Assembly (NCBI GenBank): GCA_028571685.1
Contig: CM053140.1
Location: 29,059,501 to 29,123,500 of the forward strand
DNA: 64,000 bases
Reading direction: 5' to 3'
Source of the DNA: Heterohyrax brucei
Lineage: Eukaryota; Chordata; Mammalia; Hyracoidea; Procaviidae
The notes beneath the pieces were generated by a model. It saw only the letters and a program-made list of their open reading frames with translations. It had not been told where the DNA came from and ran no database searches. The position numbers and the translations under genes are program-made. Below are positions 52,801 through 64,000 of the stretch, in pieces. How positions within the stretch are numbered: position 1 is the stretch's first letter; each line of letters begins with the position of its first letter.

Positions 52801-54114
52801 TTGCCCTTCATATCCCAACCCCTCCAGCAAACCTAGGCCGTCAGAAATGGAAGGGGCAGCCGGGATCCCTGAGAAGTGGGCAGAAGGGGAGACAAGGCTG
52901 TAGCACAACTGGACTAGGGTGAGCCCAACAACAGGGTGAACCAACCAGCCACTTCCAATGAGGAAAGCCCAGTGTGCGGGTGTTAAGGACTCGTGTGTGC
53001 CATATGAGTGACCCAGTGACACTCGTGGCCAGTCTTGACCTGCCTGTAACCATTTAAGTGCCTGTGTGCCACGCCCCCTGAGTCCCCATAGAGCCCCCTC
53101 ACCTCCAAGAGCCACAGCAGTGTGGCCAGTCGTGGGGTGGTCGCTGCACGTCCAGGACTACCCCAGCCAGGTACATAGCTGTCAGGCAGTGGCAAATGCA
53201 TCGGGATTGAGGAACGTGTGAGGCTCATCTGACCAAACCTGCCGGCCGTGACCCATGTGCGTGACTGTGTGGGGCAGGTGTGACGTCACTGATAGGGCAG
53301 CCGAGGCAGCCCCCTGACAGAACAGCCACAGTGGCTGTGTGGCATCCTCAGTAACATGCTGCGTACTTAGTCCTGTAGGTCCCCTCTCTGGGCTGGGGAC
53401 CCAGCTGGTTGGAACAGGAAGTGCCCAGGCTTTGGGGCAGGGGTGAGGAGGTTGGGACTGCCCAAGCCAGAACGAACCCAGCTTCTCCTCCCTTGCCTGC
53501 CTGGTGGGGCCAGATTCCTGAAGCTTTGAGTGGTGGTACGGTCGCCCTCCTACCGGCCCTGCCCTGGGGGCCATGTACTTCTCCGTTCATCAGCCATGCC
53601 TGGCCCAAGAGTGCCCTGAGAGACTGTCTGCGGCTCCTTAGGTCTGTCGGTCTTCAGAATGCATCCTTGGAGGGCCTGCTGGGTCAACACCGTTTACATC
53701 TCTGTGGACCCTGAGGCCCAGTTCCCAGGCAGGGGCTTGCTGGTCCTGGGGCTTGATTCCCAGATTGGGCACATGGGAGTAGGGGAAGGGAAGGCCACCT
53801 TGAGCCTCCTGGGCTCTGAACCAGGGCAAGGCCCAATGCCAGGTCTGCCCTCCTAGGTGTTCTCTGGTGTTCACTCCCAGGGCCCTTCACCCACTGGCAG
53901 TACACTCCAAGTGGGGGCAGTCAGGTTGGGAACTGCACTCCTGAGGCTGCCAGCAGCCTGAAGGGCACAGAGTTGGACCTTTAGAATCTGGTAGCCACTC
54001 CAGGGCCTGCTGGGAGGCTGGTCCTGTGGGGTTCCTTTGGGAGGAGCTTGGGGGCTCAAGGACAGGCCTTGGGCACAGCACAGGATTGCTGCAGAAGGGA
54101 GGACCATTTATCAA
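52801..54114. other. Intergenic stretch without recognised features
   Basis: Unique GC-rich sequence between the CpG island and the RNF223 3' end. No coding pattern, repeat family or RNA gene was recognised on either strand. Confidence 0.6.
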
Positions 54115-54686
54115 ACTAGATATAAAATAATTTATTGTAAAAAAGTAGTTTGTGAGGCAGGAGGGGCAGCTTCTGGGGGTGTTCCCTGCCACCTGCCCTC
54201 CACATTATGTCCTTGTTCCTCTGGTCAGAGGGGCAGGAGGGCCAGGTGAGCACCCCCACCCAAAGGAAGGGGCCAGCCCTACCCAGGGAGGGGCCTGTGG
54301 GAGGAACCTCTAGTGAAATGTTAAAATCAGAGCAAAGATGAGCCCTCCCCACAGGAGGTTCACATTGTGTGCAGCGGGAGGGGGTCTCAGGCTGACCCTC
54401 TGCGGTCTGTTTTTCTGCCAGTATGATGGGATTAGAGAGGTGGTCCCTGGGGCTGGTAGGAGCAGGAGATGCTGCGGGGCTTTGGGGACCCTCTGTCCAC
54501 CTCACCAGGACCCAGCAGCCCCAAAGAGTCCAGATGCCATGGGAAACAGGTCTCCGTTGACCTCAAGCCCTGCGAAGGCTCCTCACTGTTGTTGAGGCTC
54601 CCGTAGACCAGAGACCTTGGCTGTTGATGGGGGCCCATGCACGGAGGCTGGGGGTCATTGTGGTGAAGGTTGGGCCACCAGTGGTT
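54115..54686 (-). other. RNF223: RNF223 3' untranslated region
   Basis: The minus-strand sequence after the RNF223 stop contains no frame. A poly(A) signal AATAAA (plus-strand tttatt at 54131-54136) lies about 550 bases downstream of the stop, so cleavage is expected near 54110-54120. Confidence 0.75.
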
Positions 54687-55526
54687 CTAGTTGTCAACCA
54701 GGTGCCCAAAGGGGAGCATGGTGGCAGTGGCAGAAGTAGCAGATGCAGAGGGCCGGGGGAAGCATCGTGGGTTCCCTGTCTTGAGTGCACACTGCACAGG
54801 CCAAAGCACCACACAGAAGAGCAGTATCAGCAGCGCCGAGACCAGGGCCACGCGTCTCCAGTCCCTACAGCTTGCCCAGCAGCGGGCCAGGCAGCTCCTG
54901 GGGCGTGAGGGCTCGGGAGATGGGGGTGGTGTGGGCTCCGGCGGCTTGCTCAGACCCACATCCACACACACAAAGGTGGGTGAGGTGTGGCTGGGGGAGG
55001 AGGGCACTGGACGGCAGCAAAGCTTGGTGCCCTCCAGCCATACTGGCTCCTCTCGCCGCAGATGAGCTGGCATCTTGGCGAGCAGTTGTCGGCTGGTGCG
55101 AAGTGCAGGGGCCCCATCAGGAGGCACAGTGGTGGGCTGCCGGCAGAATGGGCAAGGTACAGCCTCGCTTCCAGGGCGGCCAATGGGCTGGGCAGCCGCC
55201 AGCCGTGCCAGGCACTCCAGGCAGAAGACATGGGTGCAGGAGAGCTCCTTGGGTGTCTTGAAGATGTTGTCATATCCAGAGAAGCAGATGGAGCACTCCA
55301 ATGGGGAGGCTACCTTCTCGGAGCCTGGGGTGCCAGGAGTCCTGGGGCTGCTGGCAGAGCTGGGGGACCTGGGGTTGCTGGCGGAGCCGGGGGACCTGGG
55401 GTTGCTGGCAGAGCTGGGAGACCTGGGGTTACTGGCTGAGGAGAGGCTCCTGGGCACTGCAGCTGTGGGGCTGCTCCAGCTGGGCGGTGGCACAGCAGTG
55501 TGCCATACCTGCTGTTCTGATGACAT
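54687..55526 (-). CDS. RNF223: RING finger protein 223
   Basis: A single coding exon gives 279 residues beginning MSSEQQVWHTAVPPP and ending LPFGHLVDN. A C3HC4 RING spans residues 78-128 (Cys78, 81, 97, His99, Cys102, 105, 125, 128), with CSICFSGYDNIFKTPKELSC as its start. A hydrophobic segment at about 226-246 (VALVSALLILLFCVVLWPVQ) predicts a C-terminal membrane anchor after a basic CRDWRR. It is a predicted membrane-bound E3 ubiquitin ligase; substrates are unknown. Residues 27-66 form a Ser/Pro repeat from a 27-bp DNA repeat, making it about 30 residues longer than the human protein as I recall it. The start follows an in-context AG acceptor (cccacag, exon border at 55535). Confidence 0.95.
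   Translation of the reverse strand: MSSEQQVWHTAVPPPSWSSPTAAVPRSLSSASNPRSPSSASNPRSPGSASNPRSPSSASSPRTPGTPGSEKVASPLECSICFSGYDNIFKTPKELSCTHVFCLECLARLAAAQPIGRPGSEAVPCPFCRQPTTVPPDGAPALRTSRQLLAKMPAHLRREEPVWLEGTKLCCRPVPSSPSHTSPTFVCVDVGLSKPPEPTPPPSPEPSRPRSCLARCWASCRDWRRVALVSALLILLFCVVLWPVQCALKTGNPRCFPRPSASATSATATMLPFGHLVDN
55345..55440 (-). repeat. RNF223: 27-bp tandem repeat inside the RNF223 coding exon
   Basis: Three near-identical 27-base units (plus-strand form gggttgctggcagagctggg followed by ggacctg) plus a partial one encode nine-residue units of the type SxSASNPRSP. The copies differ by only one to three bases, so the expansion is recent or homogenised. Because the unit is a multiple of three, copy changes keep the frame. 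Confidence 0.85.
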
Positions 55527-57187
55527 GGCTCTGAGCTGTGGGACAGAGACCTTGTGAATGACCTCAGGCTACCCTTTCCCAAGATGCCAGTCTGTCACTC
55601 CCCCTCACTCTCTCTCCGTCCGTTGCCCAGCAGCAACCCCCAATATCCCAGGGAAGGACTCTGCCCAGTCTACAGCATTTCCAGAAAGTTCCACCTGTAT
55701 TTGCCCTCCCATCCCTGCCTTGCCTCAAGGAGGGCCCAAGGTGCAGGTGCTATGCACAGAGTGGGGAGGGTGCAATGACCTGTTAGCCTGGTGCCCACTC
55801 CATACCCCCAGCCATGGCACCAGGCATTGGTAACAGTGGAAGTGACAGTGGCCTCATGCTGGTCATTGTGTGTGCCCAGCTTTGCAGGGCCCACACCACT
55901 GATGCTCATGTGCTGACGTGGGGAAAGCACAGCTTAGAATGTGGGCAACCTGCCCTGGTCCTTGGCTGAGGATACTGGGACGTGCACCGAACAGGCTCTG
56001 GGAAGGGTTGGTAGGTTTGAATGTGGCTCCCAGCCTGCTCTGGCTGTAACTGGTCCCTGATTTACTAGCAGTGGATGAGGGCAGTACTGGGCCTGGGGGT
56101 CAGAGCCTGGAGGTTGGGGTCTGGGGGTTGATTTCCAGGCCTAGGGGACTGAGACTAGGGATCAGGGACTGGGAACCACGGACCGAGCCTTGGTCTATGG
56201 GCCTGGGCTAAGCCAGTCCAACTTGGGGAGATCAGGGTCTGAGGGGGTAGGCAGAGGCCAGTGGCCTTCTTAAGGTTTGCGTTCCAGCCTTAGCTGAAAC
56301 CTGTTGGGCCAGCTTATCAGGCTGGTGACCACTGTCTGGTGCCAGTGAGGGTGCTGGGATATGGATGGGCCTTGGCTGTCCCCTCTGGGCCACACCAGGG
56401 CTACAGGTCCACTCACTAGCCACCAAGGAAGGAAGTATGGTCCCCAGAGATTCCCTCTCCTCTACTGAAGGTGTCTCTGCTGCAGGTACATATTATGCTG
56501 CTGACCAGGGGCCTGTTGGGAGCCCCTCTGAACCCAGACCCCAGTCCTGCCCCTCTACCCAGGGAGCCACAGGCAGGATCAGAATGATGAGGCTACACCA
56601 GTCCTGCCTGGAGGAGAGCAAGTGAGGTGACTCACCTGTTACCTTCTGGAAGATCTGGCCAGGTGATCCCTGGAACCCAGGGGGCTTTCCCAAACTGGCC
56701 TTGCCAGCCCAACCAGAGCAGGAAGGACTTCCCTTCCCTGTTGGTCCTATAGCTGCTGCCCAACCCTGACCTCAGACACTCTGGGTCCCAGGTGACAGAC
56801 CATGAAGCCTCGGAAGCTGCAGCCTTGTCACTCCGCACCTGCTGTGACTCATGATGATATGGCGAGGCTAAAAGTGCCCGTGGTATGAGTTCATGGCCAT
56901 CACGTGCCTGGGCATAACAGGTGGGCAGGTGGGCATTAAGCCAAGTGGTGGCTTTGGCAGATGGCATGTGTCCAGTACACCTCACACCGCCCCTCCATAG
57001 AGGGACTACCCCTGAGCTCTGGGTACAGGTAAGCAGTAAGTGCTGTCATGCTGGCCTTACCTGGTGGCTGGGTGTCAGCAGGGCCCAGGCATGATCCCCT
57101 CTGATGGCCACAGTGGGCTGGGCTCTGGAGCCTCCGGGTTCTCCCAGGGCACTCGCTACTGTCTCCTTCGGGTGGGTTGGCTTCTAC

Positions 57188-57320
57188 CTGGTGGGCGTCT
57201 CTCTTTGGCCAGCTGCCAAGAGCTGTTCAAGTAACTTGTTCCGGCAGGTGTGGTCTCTGAACAGTTGGGCCAGCGACGGGCAACTGGCAGTGTCTTCCAG
57301 GTGTGAAGAGCTCCGGGCGT
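57188..57320 (-). promoter_or_regulatory. RNF223: Putative RNF223 non-coding exon 1 and TATA promoter
   Basis: On the minus strand a TATA box, gggtataaatac (plus-strand 57342-57353), follows CACCC boxes (ccacaccc near 57376). About 30 bases later a start near 57315-57320 is expected. A donor (ccaccag|gtagaag, exon end 57188) could splice to the acceptor at 55535, giving a 1.65-kb intron. Human RNF223 likewise has a non-coding first exon upstream. Start site and splice are inferred. Confidence 0.5.
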
Positions 57321-58239
57321 GGGCTCCCAGGCTTGTGTGCAGGTGTATTTATACCCTCGAGTCACCGCTGGCCAAGGGTGTGGCCTGGGGCCTTGGGATT
57401 GGCTGGTGCCTCCTCTCCCTGGCCAGCTGGGTGGGGAGCTGGGTGAGGGGTCAGAGCTTGGGCAGGACTGAGCTGGATAAAGTGCCCTGCCCTGTCCCCC
57501 TCCCCAGATAGTCATGCAGCCTTCCAATTCCCTCACTCTGCTGAGGTACCTGATGGGGTCAGAACTCTGGGATGGGCCCCCTGGAAAGGGCCATCATAAC
57601 TCCCAGCAAGGCCACAACTTTTGTGCTCACAGTCACATCAGCTTGTTACATTGCCACATCCCCCCCACTTGACCCATCCACTTCCCTCAACCGCTCGCAT
57701 GTGCTTACACACGTACACACATGCATCCATATGCATGTGGATGCTTCCACATTAAGCCCCCACCTTGGCCTGCAGTCTTTCTGGGTGGAAGTGCTGCTCA
57801 GGGCTCTAGGGAGTGGGGGCTGGGCAAGGAAGTCCCCAAAGCGGGCAGTGAGGCTGTGAGGATGAGGCAGGGACCCAGGCTGGCTGCCATAGGGCTGGTT
57901 GGGGTCAGTACCTGGTGTCTACACTCTGGGATGGGCCAGGGGAGGTGCCCTGGAGGAAGGGAGAGGTGGGGACAAGGTGAAGGCTGACCAGAGGCTAGGC
58001 TACGGTGTGGGAGAGATGTGCCAGAGAGGGCGGGGCTCAGGAGAATCCTGGTGGCTCTGGTTGCCCACCACAACCCATACCCTTCCCTCATCAAGCACCC
58101 TTTCCTGGCACCTAGCCCCTCTCCACTCCCTGCTGTCCACATGTCATTTCATGTAATCTCCAGCCCACCCCTGGCTCCTACAGGGTAACTTCCAGGGCTC
58201 AAATCCCAGGATATAGGTGATTTCAGGGGCTGAGGGGGC

Positions 58240-58710
58240 AGGGCCCTAATTTATGAGAAGGGGTGGCTCTGGATGGGGAGCTGCACCTGCCTTCTCATGA
58301 AGGGAGGGGGTAGGGCCAGATGGGGTAGGGCCTCAAGGAGGGGGGTAGGAGCCCACAGAGGGAGGAGAGAGGCTCACTGAGGCAGGTGGGGGACCACAGA
58401 AGGGGTGGGAAATCAAAGGGGGCATAGGGGTAACCAGAGAGATGGAGGCTCTGAGAGAGGGTGAGGCCCAAACAAGGGCTGGGGGCTCGGAGACAGCACT
58501 GGGGGTTCAGAGGGCTGGTTGTGTGGGGCTTGTTCAGAGAGGGGCTCAAGGAGGCAGGTGGAGGCCCAGAGAAGGTTACAGGTGCTCATAGAGGAGATCA
58601 GGGTAGGAAGAGAGAGGAGGTCTGGAGAGGAAGTGGGGTGCTCAGAGGCAGAAGGGACCAGAGAAGTAGGGGCTCTGAGGGGGATGGGGGCTCAGAGAGG
58701 GGCTGGTGTG
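58240..58710 (+). repeat. G-rich minisatellite
   Basis: About fifteen loose copies of a 25-35 base purine-rich unit (cagagaggggctcaaggagg, ctcagagaggggctggtg type). G runs are frequent on the plus strand. Non-coding; copies are old and diverged. Confidence 0.65.
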
Positions 58711-59094
58711 GGCTCTGTGACTGTAGGATGAGGTTCCTGTTTCCGTGGGGAACGTGACATGAGGTCACCTGCCCCTCCAGGAAGTGTTTGACGACACTCT
58801 TTCTGAGGGCTCATGGGAATGTCTGAGCTCTGAGGTCACAATCTCAGCAGCCTGGGGCACAGGTGACTAGACACTTGTCAGTCTGTGGAATTTGCTGGGA
58901 TGGGTGGTGTTGGGCCTCACTGTCCCTACAGGTGGGGCCCAGATTGGGAAGGTCCTGATGCTGAGGGGCAGGAGTAGAGGAACTGGCTGCCAGGCTGTCA
59001 CCCCACCTGCTCACTCCCCATGCTGGCCTAGACAGCTGCAACAGGACAGGTGGTGGTAGGGTAAGCATGTAGACTGCATGTTCCTCTGCGTAGG

Positions 59095-59220
59095 TGGGTG
59101 AGGTATGTATACACCAACAGGTTAGTAAAAGCATGCATGTCTGCACATGTGAGGGCATGTGCATGTGTCAGATGCCTGCATATGTGGAGGTGTGCACATG
59201 TGCTTGTGTGTGTGAGGGGC
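59095..59220 (+). repeat. TG-rich degenerate microsatellite
   Basis: Alternating gcatgtg, cacatgtg and gtgtgtgtgag words over about 120 bases. The long frames on both strands here come from the repeat. Confidence 0.6.
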
Positions 59221-61185
59221 AGTGGGGTGCCCATGAAGGCCGTGTACCTGTGTGGGCCATGTCTGCACACTCAGCACCTCATCCTTGGTCTCTGTACTGG
59301 AGGAGATGCCAAGATCCTCAGGGGACCCCGCTGCTCCCCAGGTGTGGCTCTTAGAGGATAGCAGGGTCTGAGCCCTAGAGCCACCTGTTGAGTCCTGGTT
59401 TGGAGACAGAAGGTGCCTTTAGTTCTAAGCAGAGGAGGGGGTGGCATCTCCCAGGAGAGATGCCCTCTGGCTAAGATACTTTCCCTATGGTGGATGGAAC
59501 CGGCCTCAGGACCCTGAAGCTCCACAGCTTGGGGGTACAAGGTGTGGACAGTGTGGGAAAGAGGCCCTTCAGGCCTGGGTCATCTGGGGCCCTGGGGATC
59601 CCTGGCTGCCTGCCTGGTGTTGGGTGAGGGACCTGGCTCTTGAGGGCAAAGGAGACTGGGCACTGCCCAGTCTGACAGGGGCAGGACTCTTAGGTTGTAT
59701 GGTGTGGTACTAATTGAAGCATCTGTTGGCTCCTGGTAGGAATCCTCGGGTGGCCCAGACACGGCAGGGATGGGCCAGGCAGCTGAGGGGGAGCCAGGGG
59801 CTGGAGTGACACAGATAGCATGTAGGGGATGGGGCTGCTCTTGGGTCTAATCTTTGCTCTCCACCTCTTGGGCCCTGGCATCTGACAGGCTTGGCATCCG
59901 CCCATGAGCCATGATGCTGGCAGGATTTGAGTCAGTGCTATCTCTGCCCAGGCTTAGCAGTAAGAGTCAGGTCTCCAGAGGTCAGCCTGCTGGCCTCTCC
60001 TCTGAGCTCACTACCTTCTTGTCTGTACCTTATCTCACTGTAGCTCCCGGGGGTCAAGTGCCCCAGGCAGTCCTGGCCTCCTGCCCTGATCTCAACTCTC
60101 CGACCCTATTCACCCTGCTGTCCTTTCACTTCCCGAATACACCTCCAGGCTCACCAAAAGGCAGGGACCTGTAGGCTCAGTGGCCTCTGGACTGGGGGCT
60201 GCCTGGTTGCACCAGTGAGGTGGGGAGGTTGGCACTGAGGACACATCCGGTCCAGAGCCCAGTCAGTGTGCTGACAGGACAGCTACCCTGAATGTGTGTT
60301 TTCCTCTTCCCCATGGTCATGATGATGATCTGGGGCCCAGGCACTGGCAACCCCTACCCCTGCCACTTTTGCTTGATTCCGGGGAGGCTCCACAAGCAAA
60401 GGGGCAGGAGCCTCCCTGCTGTGGGTCTTGGGTGGGTAGAGGCCCAGCAAGCGACACTTAAGTGGGGAGCCTTCCCTGCTCAGGGCACCAAGTGGCATGA
60501 GTCAAGCTATAGCAACCTTCCCCAACCAAAGGAAGGCTTCTGGAGGGGACGGGACAGAAGCCCTCCAGAGACCTTGCCTGTCCTGCCTGGCTTCCTGACA
60601 CAGACTGGGTGTCTTGTGCCTACTCACCTCCTCACACTCCACTGGACCAGCTGCCACTATACCTGACCCCCCAGCCTCCCTCTCGTGTATGCTTCTTGCT
60701 CCTGGCCCTGCTCAGCCAAACTTCAGCTCTGGCCTGTCTCTCTACAGAGGTGGTCCTTGGGGGTGGAGACAGGAGAGCAGGGTGGATGACTGCATCCTGG
60801 GAGGAGTGGGAGTAGCAGCTGCTTGGGGGTCTCCAGGGAGCCCCTCCCCTGGGGGGAGTCCTGTCTGTGCCACTCCCCAGTCCCTCATGCCACGGGAGGT
60901 CTCAGCATCTGCAGGAAAGCCAGTTACAGGTGAATGAGGCCCCACAACCCTCCTCTCTTAGGCCCTTCCAAGGGGATGGGCTCCAGGGATGAGGGTTGTG
61001 GACAAGCCTTGCAGCTTCCAGAGGCAACACTGCAGAGAAGGGGTGCAGACAAGGCCCCAACAGACCTCCTACTCGAGGTTCCCTGTCCCCATCACATGGG
61101 GAGGTGCTCTGGTTGGGCCCCCGGGCGGTGGGCAGGACTGAGGTTGGGCTGGGGGTTTCCACCTACACTCTCCCTCATTTCACTG

Positions 61186-61375
61186 TGACACTGTGTGCAC
61201 AGAGTAGAACTGCTCTGTAGGGTTTTCAAGGCTGTGACCGTTGGGAAGCAGATCACGAGGCTTGTCTGCCGAGGCGCTTCTGGGTACTAACCTTTCAGCT
61301 AGCAGTTAAATACTTAACCATTTTCCCCATGGAGGGTCCTGGGGAGTCAGAACAGACTTGACAGCAGCAACAATC
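61186..61375 (-). mobile_element. AfroSINE-family element (longer-body variant)
   Basis: Plus-strand reading: cacagagtagaactgctctg, gggttttcaaggctgtgacc, gttgggaagcagatcacgag, ccgaggcgcttctgggtac, aacctttcagctagcagtta. This is the reverse of an AfroSINE subfamily with an extra middle segment. It is followed at 61340-61375 by ggagtcagaacagacttgac, a SINE/RTE tail in plus orientation, so two copies meet tail to head or the element is rearranged. Confidence 0.75.
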
Positions 61376-62607
61376 CCCCTCATTTAAAGAGGACAGAAAA
61401 GCTCCAGAGTTTTGACATCAGTTTTAAAATGGCAGGCCCATTCTCTGTGCCCAGACAATGCATGGTTAGAGTATTGGGAAACAAGCACATATCAAAGTAG
61501 ACAGTAGAAAAATAAAACCCTCTAAACAGGTGTCACAGTGCAGAGGACTCTAACGCTGGGGGACACCAAATATCCCTGGCTTTGAGATGACCAGGGAGCC
61601 TCAGGGCCCAGAGATCAAGCTTCTCCACCAGGGCCTGGCAGGCTGCTTTCAGTCCCCAAGGCTTTCAGGGAGTCCTCCTAGCAGGACAGGGACTCACCAC
61701 CAGGATGGGGATCTACCAGGACAAGGACACGGGCCATCACAGACCCTCAGAGGCCAGCCTCATGCTGCCTCTCCCAGGAGATGCCTGTCCACTCTGCCCA
61801 GGGAGACTCCAGGAAACCAGGTGCAATCCACTCAGTGGACATAGCAAACACAGCCACGGGATTCCAGGTGTGGGGAGGCCAAGGTGGGGATACTGTACCT
61901 GCCCTTGTCCCAGGCAGACACCTCAGACAGGGAAGGGGGCCTGACACACCCTGTGGTAAGATGTTTTTATAAAATGCACGCCTGCTGAAGGAGCATCACA
62001 CCAAGTCTGGGTGCTGCAGCCTCTAACTAACCATAGATTCCCATCAACTCCAGCAGCTAGGGCTGGTGAGGCTGGGGCCTCACTTCTCACACTGAAGTTG
62101 GGATGGGGGCTCATGCCCGTTAGGGCACAAATGAGGCACCTGGGCATGGGACAGTGGCTCCTCAGGTCTGGTGGCCTGGGTCAGAGTAGGGATAGTGTAG
62201 GGAGGAGGAAGGACCTGCCCACCACCAACTCCAGCCCTGTTTGCCTGGCTCTGAGCTGCCCCCTGCTGGACAGCCCTGGACCTTGCTGGCCTGCGTCCCT
62301 CTGACTCTCCTTCTAGGGGCTCGTTCACAGGCCTTCTGTCAGAAAAGCCTTTCTCTGGCCTTTAGGCGAAATCTGCCCATCATAGTGCTGCCTACTCCTA
62401 GTCATTCCAACCTAGGAGTGGTGGATAGGAAAGACGGACTCTGGGGAGTTGGGCACAGCTGGTTTCCCTGGTGACATCTGCTGCTGAGAGGTGCACGAGG
62501 CCCTGGCCCAGCTGGCTGTACAGCTCTGTGTGCAGAGCACAGGGCGCAGTTCGGGCCCTCCCAGGCCTCAGGGCTTGTCCTGGTCCAGTTGCAGGCTGGC
62601 CCCTGGG

Positions 62608-62705
62608 TTAGACACTGCTGACTCGGGCTTCCACCGAGGGGATGGCCAAGGCGCCAGTAGGCCTGTCAGGGGGTCGCTCATGCCTCACATAGCGTGGCTT
62701 CCGCA
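62608..62705 (-). CDS. C1orf159: C1orf159 homologue, terminal coding exon (partial gene)
   Basis: The minus strand reads, after a ggcctgtttcag acceptor, (V)RKPRYVRHERPPDRPTGA then LAIPSVEARVSSV and a TAA at 62610-62608 (98 nt). This corresponds to the C-terminal tail of the C1orf159 isoform ending VRKPRYVRRERPLDR...ARISNV. C1orf159 is a single-pass membrane protein of unknown function, and this tail is cytoplasmic in the predicted topology. Position and strand match human gene order. Upstream exons lie beyond the right end; none was found in 62706-64000. Confidence 0.8.
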
Positions 62706-62964
62706 CTGAAACAGGCCAGAGAAAGTGCGGGGTCAGGGCTAGGCTAGTGGGGCAGTTGGGCTGGAGGTGCGACAGGAGGGGTTCCTACTTACTGTCACCT
62801 GGTGGGGGGCAGGTCTCCCCTCAAGCTCCACTGAGCTCACTTGTATATGGGCCCAATCCTCCTAAGGCGTTCGTGAAGACAGCAACCATTGTGGTTTGAC
62901 CCCCTCAGTTCACTCACCCCAGCACCCCCAATGCAGAGACACACTGTACACATGCCCATCTCCT

Positions 62965-63345
62965 GACCCTGAACCTGTGAGAGTGACCTTGCTTGGAAAA
63001 AGGATCTTTGCAACTATAAAGATCTCAAGGTGAGGAGGTCATTTTGAATTGTCCGGGTGCCCCTAAATTGAGGGCTTAGGGTCCTTAGAAGAGATGCACA
63101 GAGGAGAGATGGAGAGGAAGAGGCCATGTGTCCAGAGGGGCACAGATGGAGCCAGAGGACCAGGGCACCCAGGGCCACCAGAAGCTGGAAGAGGCAAGGA
63201 GGGAGCCTCCCCTAGGGCCTCTAGAGGGAGCATGGCCTTGTCAACACCCTGACTTTGGACACCTGGTCTCTAGAACTGGGAGACTGTCTTCAGCACACGG
63301 TATGTGGTGCTTTACACAGCAGCCCCCAGGAGCTTGTACCCATCT
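62965..63345 (+). mobile_element. Ancient retroelement fragment (MaLR/LINE-3'-like)
   Basis: Word order: cctgtgagagtgaccttgct, aaaggatctttgcaactata, tcaaggtgaggaggtcattt, gtccttagaagagatgcac, gaagaggccatgtgtcc, ccaccagaagctggaagagg, ctttggacacctggtctcta, agaactgggagactg. This chain is familiar from an old mammalian interspersed repeat, but I cannot name the family securely. It lies in the last intron of C1orf159. Confidence 0.5.
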
Positions 63346-63967
63346 TACGAGCATAAATGCAAGGTGCTTGAGGCTGGGCTGTTTTTGAGAAGCTAGAAGC
63401 ATGGTTACAGAATGGTCCTGGCCCAAAGGTGCTGGGGTTTCTATCCTATGGGGACCTCCACTCATGTCGGGGAGTCTTGGGGAGTGGGGAGTGGTGAGAG
63501 GCTGCTCCCAGGGTGAAGTAGGTAGGCCTGAGTTGCTGAGAAATCCCCACTGCTCAGTTGAGAACCCTCTCTAGTTACTGATGACCTAAAGAAGAACGGC
63601 ATCACCTGTCCTCCAACCCCAGCTGGCTCCACAGGGAGTCTGGGACCCTGATAAGAGCCCTGCTGTACAGCCTGTGCTGAGTGTGTGGTATGGAGAGTTC
63701 AGTGTCCTTTCTGTGCTCCTAGTCCCTCAGCAGGAGATGGCCAGCAGGATACTCCTGAGGAGAAAGGGTGACTTCCCTCCACCACAAGAGCAAATGGGAG
63801 GTGGTACCAAAGCTCTTGGTTGGTCACAGGAAGGGGCTGAGAGCCTGTCAAGGACATTGTCTTTAGGAGGGTTGGGCACTGGAGAGGACAGTGCCTTGAG
63901 GTAGGGGGCAGAAGGGACAGATGATGCTATGAGCCAGGAACTTGAATGTTTTGGGGCAGGTAGTTAA

Positions 63968-64000
63968 AGAGAACAGCTGCTAACTAAAAGGTCTACAGTC
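63968..64000 (+). mobile_element. AfroSINE head cut by the window end
   Basis: cagctgctaactaaaaggtc followed by tacagtc matches the tRNA-like head of AfroSINE (normally gctgctaaccaaaaggtcgg). Only the first ~33 bases are in the window. Confidence 0.6.

Larger units (their letters stand above)
57321..62600. other. RNF223-C1orf159 intergenic region
   Basis: No gene was recognised. It contains a G-rich minisatellite (58240-58710), a TG-rich tract (59095-59220), an AfroSINE-family pair (61186-61375) and unique GC-rich sequence. Its right end probably includes the C1orf159 3' untranslated region on the minus strand. Confidence 0.6.

Noticed and set aside
54691-55557. Plus-strand frames across the RNF223 exon (up to 160 residues)
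   Set aside because: They are antisense to the RING coding exon and take their length from its 27-bp repeat.
61500-61530. AATAAA-like sequence as a plus-strand gene end
   Set aside because: No plus-strand gene precedes it; it lies in AT-rich sequence beside a SINE.

Overview
The window is mammalian nuclear DNA. It carries intron-rich genes with GT/AG junctions, CpG islands and old interspersed repeats. AfroSINE copies and an RTE-type LINE that shares their 3' tail point to an afrotherian, most likely a paenungulate such as an elephant. Gene order (AGRN, RNF223, C1orf159) matches human 1p36.33.

Layout. Positions 1 to about 35.4 kb hold almost all of AGRN (agrin) on the + strand. The signal-peptide exon lies left of the window. 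Inside it are the laminin-binding NtA exon, a CpG island with the alternative first exon of transmembrane agrin, and all exons for nine follistatin-like/Kazal, two laminin-EGF, SEA, four EGF and three LG domains. The regulated 12-nt y, 24-nt z8 and 33-nt z11 exons are all present. The exons listed total 5,982 nt and stay in one frame to the stop codon (1,993 residues from the NtA exon onward).

36.3-45.6 kb is a repeat block: probable ancient L2-like sequence, then a minus-strand ERV-L relic broken by further LTR copies, a mariner element with inverted arms, and an RTE LINE.

47.3-51.65 kb holds an intron-bearing wreck of an SH2-SH2-tyrosine phosphatase gene of the PTPN6/PTPN11 (SHP) type. It contains stops, frameshifts and lost pTyr-binding arginines, and the catalytic-cysteine half was not found. 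It is not a processed copy. It sits in the 1p36 region that is paralogous to the PTPN6 region of 12p13, so it may be a lost third SHP paralogue. This is the most notable object in the window.

51.5-52.8 kb is a CpG island. RNF223 (RING finger, C-terminal membrane segment) lies on the minus strand at 54.1-57.3 kb, with a 27-bp coding repeat and a TATA promoter. The minus-strand terminal coding exon of a C1orf159 homologue is at 62.6-62.7 kb. The rest is intronic or intergenic sequence with minisatellites, TG-rich tracts and scattered SINEs.
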